Notes: generated from the sequence alone by a model not told the origin. Shown: positions 16,600 through 23,703, numbered from the stretch's first letter. The stretch is 64,000 nt of DNA from Nanosynbacter sp900555675 (GCF_022828245.2 NZ_CP157587.1:620001-684000), one strand, 5' to 3'. A program made the numbers and translations.

Positions 16600-16764
16600 T
16601 TAAATTAGCTCAAGCTCTTCAGATTGGACACCATCCAAAGCCGCCAATCGCCGCGACACAAAACTATCCAATTCCCATGAATTACGCTGACGCTCCCACG
16701 TTGCTAAATCCTTTTTTCGGGTTACTTCTAAAAATTCAGCTAATTCACTGGTGTTGATTTCCAT
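16600..16764 (-). CDS. small hypothetical protein (54 aa)
   Basis: A short open frame with ATG at 16764 and an AAGGA ribosome site about six bases upstream. The product is charged and mostly helical (MEINTSELAEFLEVTRKK, RQRNSWELDSFVSRRLAA, SEELELI). The start resembles the first helix of a DNA-binding or adaptor protein, but I cannot name it. It is preceded by an AT-rich stretch and ends before the tRNA terminator. The codons look like normal coding sequence for this genome. Confidence 0.6.
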   Translation of the reverse strand: MEINTSELAEFLEVTRKKDLATWERQRNSWELDSFVSRRLAALDGVQSEELELI

Positions 16765-16904
16765 ATTTTTTCCTTTTTTGTATTAATTATTTAACTGTTT
16801 TTATACTATCATAAATTTGACAAAAAAGCAATACCTTTTTCGGTCATTATTTACCTTTTCATTCCGCTTGTGGTACACTGGTAGAGAAGGATTTATACAC
16901 AAAA

Positions 16905-17642
16905 ATGACCCCCGTAACAATCTCATCACTGGCCACCATAATTTTTGCAGCGATTATTCACGCTAGTTTTCAGCTTAGCGTCAGTGTTTTAACGTTACTT
17001 AGCGGGCATTCAATTGGCAAAAAAACCGCCCAGAGAAAAATTTTTCGTATGAGCAACAGTTTTGTATTTGGTGTTTCAACAATCACTCTACTGCTCATTA
17101 GCTCCATTTCCTATTTCTTATCACTATTTATCCACCACGCCACCAGCGCAGAACAACTCGTTGCCGCCGTCTCTTCAGGGATGATGTTTGGCTTAGGAAT
17201 TGCAATTTGGGCATTCTACTTTCGACGACAACCAGGAACTTCATTATGGCTTCCACGCAATTTTGCAGAATATTTAAACAAGTGCACCAAAAAAACCAAA
17301 AACTCCGTAGAAAGCTTTGCTCTGGGAATAATTAGCGTTATTGCAGAAATTGTATTCATCATCGCGCCAATTATCGCCGCCAGCCTGGCCATTATTACCC
17401 TACCAAACCCCTTTTTGCAAATCATCAGCGTAGCGATTTACGTCATCGTGTCCGCACTGCCGTTGTTTGTCGTTATCGTCTTGATCGGCAGCGGACGCAG
17501 CATCTCTAATTTACAACGTTGGCGAGAAGATCATAAGAGATTTTTGCAATTCGCCAGCGGTGGCAGCCTACTAATTTTGGCGGCATTCCTATTCGTCGAC
17601 CGCGTTATTGGTGTCATTAGCTACGGAGGCAATTTATGGTAA
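16905..17642 (+). CDS. conserved multi-pass membrane protein
   Basis: A 245-residue protein with about six membrane helices (near 8-30, 50-75, 88-105, 137-165, 168-195, 220-240) and short basic loops (YFRRQPGTSLWLPRNF). A TACACT box with TG extension lies about 26 bases before the ATG. The spacing of helices recalls small transporters of the CcdA/LysE/TauE kind, but there is no clear motif or conserved cysteine pair, so the function is unassigned. It overlaps the ATP-cone gene by seven bases, which indicates an operon. Confidence 0.65.
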   Translation: MTPVTISSLATIIFAAIIHASFQLSVSVLTLLSGHSIGKKTAQRKIFRMSNSFVFGVSTITLLLISSISYFLSLFIHHATSAEQLVAAVSSGMMFGLGIAIWAFYFRRQPGTSLWLPRNFAEYLNKCTKKTKNSVESFALGIISVIAEIVFIIAPIIAASLAIITLPNPFLQIISVAIYVIVSALPLFVVIVLIGSGRSISNLQRWREDHKRFLQFASGGSLLILAAFLFVDRVIGVISYGGNLW

Positions 17643-17923
17643 AGCCAGATCAAATTGACGTCATCAAACAAGGAAAGCGACCGCCAGAGGAGTTTAGTCC
17701 AGACAAGCTCCACAATTCCATAATTGCCACCTGCCTAAGCGTTCGTACGCCAGAAGGTCAAGCTCAAGACATCGCAAAAACCGTCACTTTGGGCGTTATG
17801 AATTGGTGCGAAACTCACCCAGAAATAACCTCTGCCGATATCCGCCGCCAAGCACAACGCATTATGAAAACTCTGCATCCCGACGCGGCTTATTTATATA
17901 AAAATTACAAAACCATAATTTAG
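17636..17923 (+). CDS. stand-alone ATP-cone domain protein
   Basis: 95 residues that form an ATP-cone: VIKQGKRPPEEFSPDKLHNSI at the start, and SADIRRQAQRIMKTLHPDAAYLYKNY at the end. ATP-cones bind (d)ATP and regulate ribonucleotide reductases or, in NrdR, repress their genes. The zinc ribbon of NrdR is absent, so this is not NrdR itself. The gene overlaps the upstream membrane-protein gene by seven bases and is followed after eight bases by a flavoprotein gene. A role as a nucleotide-sensing subunit is possible. Confidence 0.75.
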   Translation: MVKPDQIDVIKQGKRPPEEFSPDKLHNSIIATCLSVRTPEGQAQDIAKTVTLGVMNWCETHPEITSADIRRQAQRIMKTLHPDAAYLYKNYKTII

Positions 17924-17931
17924 GAGATTTG

Positions 17932-19302
17932 ATGTCGCAAAAACCAACTTTTGACTATGACTATATCGTAATTGGTAGTGGCGCTGGTGGATCACCCGCA
18001 GCCAGCATATTAGCAAGTGCCGGAAAAAAAGTTGCTGTTGTAGAAAAATCAACATTCGGCGGGGAATCACCAAACTGGGGAGATGTACCAACTGGATTCT
18101 TAACTCACGCTCTTAACGTTTATCAAACAGCCAAAGATGCTGCTAAGTTTGGATTGCGCACTAACTCTGTTGGATATAACTACCCTTCTCTGCTCTCCTG
18201 GAAAGACAAAGTCGTAAAGAGGACTGGAGCTGGTGGTAATCGCTATTATTATGAGAAGCAAGGCATTAGTGTTTTTGCTGGCAATGCGCATTTCTTGAGT
18301 CCGAACGAAATAGCCGTCAATCGCAGACATTTGTCCGCTCGCAAATTTCTCATTGCAGCTGGATCTAATTGGCAAATTCCAGAAATACCTGGGTTAAGCG
18401 CCGTTTCTTACCACACTCCAAAAACTATTTTTAGCTTGAAGCGTCCACCAAAAATCATGTTCATTGTTGGCGCGGGAGCTACAGCACTAGAATTGGCGCA
18501 CATCTTCTCCACCCTGGGAACAAAAGTTTACGTAGCAGAGAAATCGTCCAGAATATTATCAACATTTGACTCAGAAGTCAGTGCTTTAGTTACGAATGAC
18601 GCAAAAAATCGCAACATTTCAATCTTAGCTCGCACTAAAATTATCGCCATACAAAAATCGTCTATACAAAAACGTGTCACCTTTCTACAAGGGCGAATAG
18701 AAAAATCTGTACGCGTTGATGAGGTTCTAATTGCCGACCAACAATTGCCTGCGACAGATTTAGGCTTAGAAAACGCTGGCGTAAAATATACCGAAAATGG
18801 CATTTTGGTTAATTCTTCCCTACAAACTTCCGCTCGACATATTTTTGCCGCAGGAAATGTAACTGACGCCAATATCCAAACCCACACAGCCTTAGCGCAG
18901 AGTCGTATTGCGGCTCATAATTTGTTACATAATAATAAGATTAAATTCAATGATTCCCCACGCCTACAAGTTGCATTTACTCAGCCAGAAATAGCTCAAA
19001 TTGGAATGAATGAATACGACTGTAAAGCGAAAGGAATAAGCGCAAAAATAGCAATTGTTCCGCTCACGACTACCGTACGCAGCAATATTACCGACCAGCG
19101 AATAGGTTTTGTGAAATTGATCGTTGATAAGAAGCGAGTTATTATCGGTGGGACAATTGTCGGGCCACACGCTAGCGATATGGCAGCCGAGCTAGCCTTG
19201 GCTGTTCGGTATAAAATTACCAGCGAAGAACTGGCGTCCACGCCGCATTGTTTTACTTCTTGGTCAGAAGCTGTGCGAATTGCCGCCGGAAAACTTCTAT
19301 AA
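17932..19302 (+). CDS. Lpd/mercuric-reductase-like FAD oxidoreductase without the redox disulfide
   Basis: A 456-residue flavoprotein of the pyridine nucleotide-disulfide oxidoreductase family. FAD binding: DYIVIGSGAGGSPAA. NAD(P) binding: IMFIVGAGATALELAH (about 180). Second FAD site: ARHIFAAGNVTDAN (about 302). A dimerisation domain follows. Where the family has GGTCLNVGCIPSK, this protein reads GGESPNWGDVPTGFL, so both active-site cysteines are lost. The C-terminal catalytic His-Glu pair is also altered (TPHCFTSWSEAV). It therefore cannot do disulfide chemistry; NAD(P)H oxidation or quinone reduction are possible. The ATG at 17932 has TAGGAG upstream. Confidence 0.82.
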   Translation: MSQKPTFDYDYIVIGSGAGGSPAASILASAGKKVAVVEKSTFGGESPNWGDVPTGFLTHALNVYQTAKDAAKFGLRTNSVGYNYPSLLSWKDKVVKRTGAGGNRYYYEKQGISVFAGNAHFLSPNEIAVNRRHLSARKFLIAAGSNWQIPEIPGLSAVSYHTPKTIFSLKRPPKIMFIVGAGATALELAHIFSTLGTKVYVAEKSSRILSTFDSEVSALVTNDAKNRNISILARTKIIAIQKSSIQKRVTFLQGRIEKSVRVDEVLIADQQLPATDLGLENAGVKYTENGILVNSSLQTSARHIFAAGNVTDANIQTHTALAQSRIAAHNLLHNNKIKFNDSPRLQVAFTQPEIAQIGMNEYDCKAKGISAKIAIVPLTTTVRSNITDQRIGFVKLIVDKKRVIIGGTIVGPHASDMAAELALAVRYKITSEELASTPHCFTSWSEAVRIAAGKLL

Positions 19303-19332
19303 TTACCTCTGATGCGCTATAATAAGTCTCAC

Positions 19333-19408
19333 GGGGGCGTAGCTCAGGGGTTAGAGCAGTCGGCTCATAACCGATTGGTCGCTGGTTCGATCCCAGCCGC
19401 CCCCACCA
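19333..19408 (+). tRNA. tRNA-Ile2 (CAU, lysidine type)
   Basis: A 76-base cloverleaf with encoded CCA: GGGGGCG/CGCCCCC acceptor and anticodon loop CTCATAA. The body (GAGCAGTCG...CGATTGGTCGCTGGTTC) closely resembles E. coli tRNA-Ile(CAU). It should be the substrate of TilS encoded at 15561-16397. Confidence 0.88.
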
Positions 19409-19490
19409 CGGTTTGAATTTGATAATCATAAGATGAATATTTTTACCATTCCTGCTACAATATTATGTGGTAGATATTAAATTTGCAAAA

Positions 19491-19916
19491 ATGAACAAAT
19501 TAAAACTCAAACGATTAATTTACAGAATACAGCACGACTATTTAACCCTAAATAATGTCGTTATTGCTGCTGCGATTTTAATTGCTATGAGTTGGGCTTG
19601 GGGCTCCATTGAATCAATGCAAAAAAACTACGAACTGCAACGCTCTATCGACAACAAACGCCAGCAAGTGGAAATAGAAAAATTACAAGTCGCCTTGCTG
19701 GAATACGAATCGAAATATTATCAAAGCGAGGAATATCAAGAATTGACCATTAGACAGCGCACAGGAAAAGGTCTACCTGGCGAAAAACAGCTCATCACCC
19801 AATCTTTCGAAAGCGCCACGCCTGCCCAAAAACTTGCGTCGGGCGCCAAGCGAACGGATAGCAACTTCCAGCAATGGATGAACTTTCTATTTGGCGGCAA
19901 TAGTCATAAACACTAA
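19491..19916 (+). CDS. DivIC/FtsB-like septum protein
   Basis: 141 residues: a basic cytoplasmic start (MNKLKLKRLIYRIQHDY), one membrane helix (VVIAAAILIAMSWAWGSI), a coiled coil (about 45-80, rich in Q, R, E) and a conserved-looking end of the coil (YYQSEEYQELTIRQRTGKGL-PGEKQL). This is the layout of FtsB/DivIC divisome proteins. The ATG at 19491 is chosen because TACAAT (19456-19461) puts an upstream GTG at 19467 at or before the transcription start. It lies between two tRNA genes. The divisome role is inferred from architecture. Confidence 0.65.
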   Translation: MNKLKLKRLIYRIQHDYLTLNNVVIAAAILIAMSWAWGSIESMQKNYELQRSIDNKRQQVEIEKLQVALLEYESKYYQSEEYQELTIRQRTGKGLPGEKQLITQSFESATPAQKLASGAKRTDSNFQQWMNFLFGGNSHKH

Positions 19917-19959
19917 GGTATTGCAATTATCACGTTAAGCTGATATCATAATTATGTAT

Positions 19960-20036
19960 CGCGGGGTAGAGCAGCCTGGTAGCTCGTTTGGCTCATAACC
20001 AAAAGGTCGTAGGTTCAAATCCTACCCCCGCCACCA
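19960..20036 (+). tRNA. initiator tRNA-fMet (CAU)
   Basis: 77 bases, nearly colinear with E. coli tRNA-fMet (CGCGGGG, GAGCAGCCTGGTAGCTC, loop CTCATAA, CCA encoded). The first pair is mismatched, C1-C72, the initiator hallmark (C1-A72 in E. coli). The anticodon stem is TTTGG/CCAAA, so only two of the usual three consecutive G-C pairs before the loop are present. Confidence 0.95.
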
Positions 20037-20041
20037 AGAAA
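20030..20041. repeat. 12-base direct repeat at the tRNA-fMet 3' end, copy 1
   Basis: GCCACCAAGAAA spans the CCA end of tRNA-fMet and recurs exactly at 22091-22102. The pair brackets a 2-kb accessory segment. Confidence 0.6.
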
Positions 20042-20049
20042 GGTTTTTC

Positions 20050-20070
20050 AGGCTCTGGAGAGCCTTTTTT
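20050..20070 (+). terminator. terminator after tRNA-fMet
   Basis: Perfect 7-bp stem AGGCTCT/AGAGCCT with a 2-base loop followed by a T-run. Confidence 0.85.
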
Positions 20071-20404
20071 GGTTGGTAGTATTCTGTAAAATACACTGAT
20101 TTCAAACCTATGGTTTTTATAGTCATATATCAACCCCCTGTGTGAATAATATGCTTTGGGACTTTGTCTTAGCGCCCGGCGAAGCCAGTATCCATTGTCT
20201 ATCTACATCTCGCAAATCTCAAGAGCAACATCAATATCAGTCTCTCGTATTGCTTGCTGACGCTCTAGTCGCTGTAGCTAGTCGGCTATCATTACCTTAT
20301 CGTCATCATACGCATTTATTAGATCTGTTTTTCATACAACAATCCAAACACAAAAAGTAGCGGTACCTAGCATGACCTATCTTGACAAAAGATGACTCTA
20401 GGAT
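20071..20404. other. region without a convincing gene
   Basis: 334 bases between the tRNA terminator and the next minus-strand gene. An open frame on the plus strand (20142-20360, GTG start, 72 codons, product beginning MNNMLWDFVLAPGEAS) has no ribosome site and no recognisable content. It could be a decayed gene, and I do not call it. Confidence 0.5.
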
Positions 20405-20821
20405 TTATCTCTTAAGGAGAGATACTTCTGTCTCAAGCTTACGAGATTCTTCGTCAAGGCGAGCCCGAGCAGAGTCTTTATCGTCATAGAATTCTGATTT
20501 TGTTTCAGCATAATTCCCCAAACCGAAGGGTTTATAATAGATAATTTGATATCGCTTATCGTCTAACTCCCACAGCTCAAGCGAGGTGTATAGGTCATGC
20601 TTTATTGCTCCACTCAGCCCTAACTTATGCCGTAAATACCACTCACTAATCAGCGTTCCTTTGGGGATATTTGAGTGGTGGTTAGTTCCTTCTTTGGCGA
20701 CTTTACCATTCTCAATAAGCGCCGCTAGGAATATTCCTCTTTCGCTTGGGTTAATATCCTTGTAGCTAAACTCTTTTGTGGCTAGTAGTTGCTGAGCGGT
20801 TTCTAATGTTATTTTGTTCAT
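20405..20821 (-). CDS. hypothetical protein next to an ADP-ribosylglycohydrolase
   Basis: 138 residues, soluble, not recognised. It starts with a helical stretch (MNKITLETAQQLLATKEF), has a central region with aromatic residues (GTLISEWYLRHKLGLSG; YQIIYYKPFGLGNYAETK) and ends in a charged helix (DSARARLDEESRKLETEV). It follows the ADP-ribosylglycohydrolase gene by 25 bases on the same strand, so the two are probably co-transcribed. A partner or substrate relation is possible but unsupported by any motif. Confidence 0.6.
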   Translation of the reverse strand: MNKITLETAQQLLATKEFSYKDINPSERGIFLAALIENGKVAKEGTNHHSNIPKGTLISEWYLRHKLGLSGAIKHDLYTSLELWELDDKRYQIIYYKPFGLGNYAETKSEFYDDKDSARARLDEESRKLETEVSLLKR

Positions 20822-20846
20822 ATAGTCATTCTCCTCATGATTTGTA

Positions 20847-21809
20847 TTAAGCTACATCTTCCTCAAACCGTGTATGCAGGACAGGGCAATCGTCCATTGC
20901 GGCTAGTTTATCTGCTAGTTCAATAATATCATTCCCTTGATAAACATCACGCCGCCATTCGTTCGGTATCGCATCAAGTCCATAGTATGCACCAGCTAAT
21001 TGCCCGTACACCGCCATGGTCGTATCAACGTCGCCACCTAGGCACATAACTGCCAATATTCCATCCTCAAATGTGTCATAGTTCATAAAGCCCCATAAAG
21101 CTATCTGGAGTGTGTATACGACATAACCTGGCTTATTCTTGAGCTTATCCGTCTCGACTCTCTCTTTTAGCTTGTTCAGCAGCTGGTCATAGTGTGCGCC
21201 AGTACTATACTTACTAACGTCTATAATATCTGCTTTGTTTTTTAGATGGATAGCGTTATGTAGTATAGCAGCAAATACTTCAGCAGCAGCTTCAGCCTCA
21301 TAGGAGTAATGCGTTTCTCTAGCAGAGACTTGAGCAAGCCGTATCACGTCACGGATATCTCGTTTGCCGTAGGCAGCTATCACGACTGGTGCGAGGCGCA
21401 TTACGACACCGTTGCCGGCACCATCGCTCCGATTCATCGTTTTGTGAACAATAGCGTAACCGCTAGCGTACATATCCAGCATGATGAGCGTTTGCATGCC
21501 GATACCCTCGCCATAGTCAAAATACGAGCGGTAGCCCTCTGATTGCCATTTGCAATACTTATCCATAACGTTCCACGAATCATAGCCGCCACATTCCAGC
21601 AAGCTATCTGCTAAACATAATGCCATAGAAGTGTCGTCTGTCCAGACGCCACGAGGAAAGTGTGCTTCATCGTGCATATGACGCAATTCTTCTTTACGAG
21701 CGACAATCTCATCACTTGTGTAGCCGTGTTCGATAGGCGCACCGAGGGCGTCGCCTATAGCTAAGCCGAGTAACATACCCTGGAGCTGTGCTTGAGAGTT
21801 TTTCTTCAT
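20847..21809 (-). CDS. ADP-ribosylglycohydrolase (DraG/ARH family)
   Basis: ARH enzymes remove ADP-ribose from proteins or small molecules using two Mg2+ ions. The 320 residues carry LGLAIGDALGAPIEHG (about 14), the first metal site VWTDDTSMALCLADSLL (about 56), DGAGNGVVMRLAPVVI (about 128) and the second metal site CLGGDVDTTMAVYGQLAGAYYG (about 255). All metal-binding acids appear present, so activity is likely. No ADP-ribosyltransferase is visible nearby. It is in an accessory patch bounded by a 12-base repeat and could counter ADP-ribosylation toxins or act in salvage. Confidence 0.88.
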   Translation of the reverse strand: MKKNSQAQLQGMLLGLAIGDALGAPIEHGYTSDEIVARKEELRHMHDEAHFPRGVWTDDTSMALCLADSLLECGGYDSWNVMDKYCKWQSEGYRSYFDYGEGIGMQTLIMLDMYASGYAIVHKTMNRSDGAGNGVVMRLAPVVIAAYGKRDIRDVIRLAQVSARETHYSYEAEAAAEVFAAILHNAIHLKNKADIIDVSKYSTGAHYDQLLNKLKERVETDKLKNKPGYVVYTLQIALWGFMNYDTFEDGILAVMCLGGDVDTTMAVYGQLAGAYYGLDAIPNEWRRDVYQGNDIIELADKLAAMDDCPVLHTRFEEDVA

Positions 21810-22104
21810 TATTTTGATTATATCGTCAATCTCCTAAATAAGCGACCTCAATTAGCTCTTTGTGGCAATCTTAGTCTAACCCAACCGCGACATTTAGTGC
21901 TGATTTATAAATTTATCAGGCTGGATAACGTAAAAAGTAGTCAAGAGGATAATTTATTGATATTAACACATTCTGTTACGATATACTTTAGCGGTGGTTG
22001 GGTATCTTTATTGAAGGGGTGGTCGCCTCTATTAAGCGTCTCCAGCTCAGAATCTCGCTACAGATATGGTTCCAATGTAGATGCACTTGGGCCACCAAGA
22101 AAAA
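21810..22104. other. non-coding stretch with a tRNA-like 3' end
   Basis: Nearly 300 bases without a convincing gene. It ends in GGGCCACCA followed by AGAAA, the same bases as the end of tRNA-fMet, and a T-arm-like stretch (ATGGTTCCAAT) lies before it. I could not fold a full tRNA here. It may hold a decayed tRNA or an attachment-site remnant. Confidence 0.4.
22091..22102. repeat. 12-base direct repeat, copy 2
   Basis: GCCACCAAGAAA, an exact copy of 20030-20041 at the initiator tRNA end. Confidence 0.6.
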
Positions 22105-22130
22105 TCCCTCTTCATTCAGAAGGGGGCTTT
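22105..22130. terminator. bidirectional terminator after the WhiB-motif gene
   Basis: An 8-bp stem CCCTCTTC/GAAGGGGG (one G-U pair) with a 5-base loop, preceded by A-runs and followed by CTTTTTC, so it can work on either strand. The minus-strand gene at 22135 stops just before it. Confidence 0.7.
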
Positions 22131-22134
22131 TTCT

Positions 22135-22626
22135 TTACACATCATTATCTATGCAACCCTTATCCCAACCCGGACGTTCCTTGCCTGCTTTAGTCAGAGA
22201 TGTGGCTGTGCGAACTTTTTTATAATCCAAAACACCACTTAGAACAGCCTCCCCTAATTTACCATACAGTTCACAATCAAGCTTAAGTGGACATGCTTCA
22301 CAAGCATTTATAGCAAGTCTGCCGACTTCAGAAATATCACTACCCCTGTTTCTTTCTATGCGACGAGCTCGATCATAGTTGCCACGACCTCTATGATATT
22401 CGGCAAAGCCAGCACGACGACGAATCCTGCCGAAAAGATCACACATCTCAACTATAATTCTATTTCTCTTCGTAAAATCTTCATCACTATAGCTATTCGC
22501 ATCAGGAACAAAATCTTCGCCTAAATAATCCAACGGCACAACATTACCATCCGAATCAACAACATCAATAACGCCCGCTCTGTTCGGTCTAGCAAGCGCC
22601 AACACTTCAACCGTCTTTGACTTCAT
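22135..22626 (-). CDS. protein with a WhiB-like cysteine motif
   Basis: 163 residues. The C-terminal half has ACEACPLKLDCELYGK, a C-x2-C-x5-C pattern followed by a short helix and GVLDY. This matches the iron-sulfur-binding part of WhiB-like regulators (C-x2-C-x5-C followed by a glycine-rich turn). The fourth cysteine may be in EMCDLFGR, about 45 residues earlier, further away than in classic Wbl proteins. A basic segment (RRAGFAEYHRGRGNYDRARR) could bind nucleic acid. WhiB proteins are otherwise typical of Actinobacteria, the usual hosts of Saccharibacteria, and their phages. The assignment is tentative. A good promoter lies upstream. Confidence 0.55.
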   Translation of the reverse strand: MKSKTVEVLALARPNRAGVIDVVDSDGNVVPLDYLGEDFVPDANSYSDEDFTKRNRIIVEMCDLFGRIRRRAGFAEYHRGRGNYDRARRIERNRGSDISEVGRLAINACEACPLKLDCELYGKLGEAVLSGVLDYKKVRTATSLTKAGKERPGWDKGCIDNDV

Positions 22627-22635
22627 ATAGCGTTT

Positions 22636-22664
22636 ATTATATCATAATATCCATAAATAATCAA
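22636..22664 (-). promoter_or_regulatory. promoter of the WhiB-motif gene
   Basis: On the minus strand TTGATT (22659-22664) and TATAAT (22636-22641) are 17 bases apart. The -10 box ends 9 bases before the ATG at 22626, so the mRNA should be almost leaderless. Confidence 0.7.
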
Positions 22665-22669
22665 CCCTA

Positions 22670-22702
22670 CAAAAAAACTCCCCTGCTTTTTACAGAGGAG
22701 TT
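22670..22702 (-). terminator. terminator downstream of the 68-residue gene
   Basis: On the minus strand AACTCCTCTG pairs with CAGGGGAGTT around a 7-base loop and is followed by a T-run. It lies about 60 bases after the stop at 22764. Confidence 0.75.
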
Positions 22703-22763
22703 GTGGCACCTGTTTGTTTGGTTCTACTATATCACCAAACACGCTTATGGTGCAAGCAAAGGA

Positions 22764-22970
22764 CTATTTTTTCTTAGAAATTGTCAAAAAGCCGTTGCGT
22801 GGGTTTTCTTTCACAATACGATCTTCTGGTAGATCACATGGTGTACCCTTTTCATTCTTCTCAACCTTAGCAAAGAAGTAAATAGTTTGAGTCTTGCCGC
22901 CGCGCAAAGTTACGTCAGTCTTGTGCAAGTAATATGTGATGCCCTTTGAGTTGGTATGTTTATAAGCCAT
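22764..22970 (-). CDS. small conserved protein (68 aa)
   Basis: 68 residues beginning MAYKHTNSKGITYYLHKT and continuing RGGKTQTIYFFAK and ENPRNGFLTISKKK. The pattern of a short basic, beta-rich protein like this is familiar from Saccharibacteria genomes, where it is annotated as hypothetical; the family has no known role. AGGAGG lies about 13 bases before the ATG. Its own promoter and terminator make it a single-gene unit and suggest strong expression. Confidence 0.75.
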   Translation of the reverse strand: MAYKHTNSKGITYYLHKTDVTLRGGKTQTIYFFAKVEKNEKGTPCDLPEDRIVKENPRNGFLTISKKK

Positions 22971-23006
22971 TTGGTTATATACCTCCTATTAATGATATAC
23001 CTATAT

Positions 23007-23036
23007 AGATTACTATCTCTATATCACCCCTGTCAA
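23007..23036 (-). promoter_or_regulatory. promoter of the 68-residue gene
   Basis: On the minus strand TTGACA (23031-23036) is followed after 18 bases by TAATCT (23007-23012), with AGGAGG further down. The -35 is perfect and the -10 moderate. Confidence 0.5.
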
Positions 23037-23037
23037 G

Positions 23038-23703
23038 CTAAAAAAGCTTATTTCGTCGCCTAAGCATCAACTTTAGCATCCCCAGAACAACCAACCTCAT
23101 TATGATAATCATGGCAATGAATATCGTCACCAGCAAAGACCACCCCGCGTAATCAGCTGACCATATCGGCGAGACGAAAGTGTGATAATACGGCTCAGTT
23201 GAAGGCGCTTCAAACTGCAAGTTGGTGGCTTTCGCGGCAGGATATTTCGCCCACTCCTCGTTAATACAATTGATATACCTCGGATCCGCCTGTGTCGTAA
23301 ATCGGCCGTAACCGCCTTGCTGCGCTCTAGCATCACAGACAACCCTAACTTTCGACACAGTATCATTGTTAGACTGATTTTTTATCTCCTCCTCGAACTC
23401 TTTCAGCTTCCGGTCATACATTTGTTTATACGTATGATCCAGCGCAATCTTCCCCGGATCAGCGTTCATGTGCGTAGATACATAACGCTGCAAATCGTAT
23501 AGTCGCTGCTGAAGATTGACTATATCTCCAGCCTTATCTGCATTTTCTACAGATTCTCGTCGCTCGACCATACCAACATTATTCAATCTCAAAAAAGTTG
23601 CCGAAATAAAACCAGACATAATCAATAAAATCACCAACTGCCAAGTCTTAATCTGACTGAGCCGCTTAATTCTGAACTTGGTTTTCTTCTTATCTATAGC
23701 CAT
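23038..23703 (-). CDS. membrane protein with a large external domain
   Basis: 221 residues: a basic start (MAIDKKKTKFRIKRLSQIK), a membrane helix (about 20-40), an external helical domain of about 130 residues with two cysteines (VVCDARAQQGGYGRF; YINCINEEWAKYP) likely to form a disulfide, and a second helix near 187-213 with a basic tail (LMLRRRNKLF). It is not recognised. The external domain with a probable disulfide fits the DsbA-type enzymes elsewhere in the window. Confidence 0.65.
   Translation of the reverse strand: MAIDKKKTKFRIKRLSQIKTWQLVILLIMSGFISATFLRLNNVGMVERRESVENADKAGDIVNLQQRLYDLQRYVSTHMNADPGKIALDHTYKQMYDRKLKEFEEEIKNQSNNDTVSKVRVVCDARAQQGGYGRFTTQADPRYINCINEEWAKYPAAKATNLQFEAPSTEPYYHTFVSPIWSADYAGWSLLVTIFIAMIIIMRLVVLGMLKLMLRRRNKLF

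Noticed and set aside
20142..20360. Plus-strand frame of 72 codons between tRNA-fMet and the next gene
   Set aside because: GTG start without ribosome site, odd composition and no known domain; possibly a decayed gene, but not supportable.
22000..22099. Possible long-variable-arm tRNA ending in CCACCA
   Set aside because: No 5' partner for the acceptor bases TTGGGCC and no anticodon arm could be found; it is noted only as a tRNA-like end.
21792..22193. Plus-strand frame of 133 codons
   Set aside because: It overlaps the start of the glycohydrolase gene, crosses a terminator hairpin, has no ribosome site and encodes no recognisable domain.
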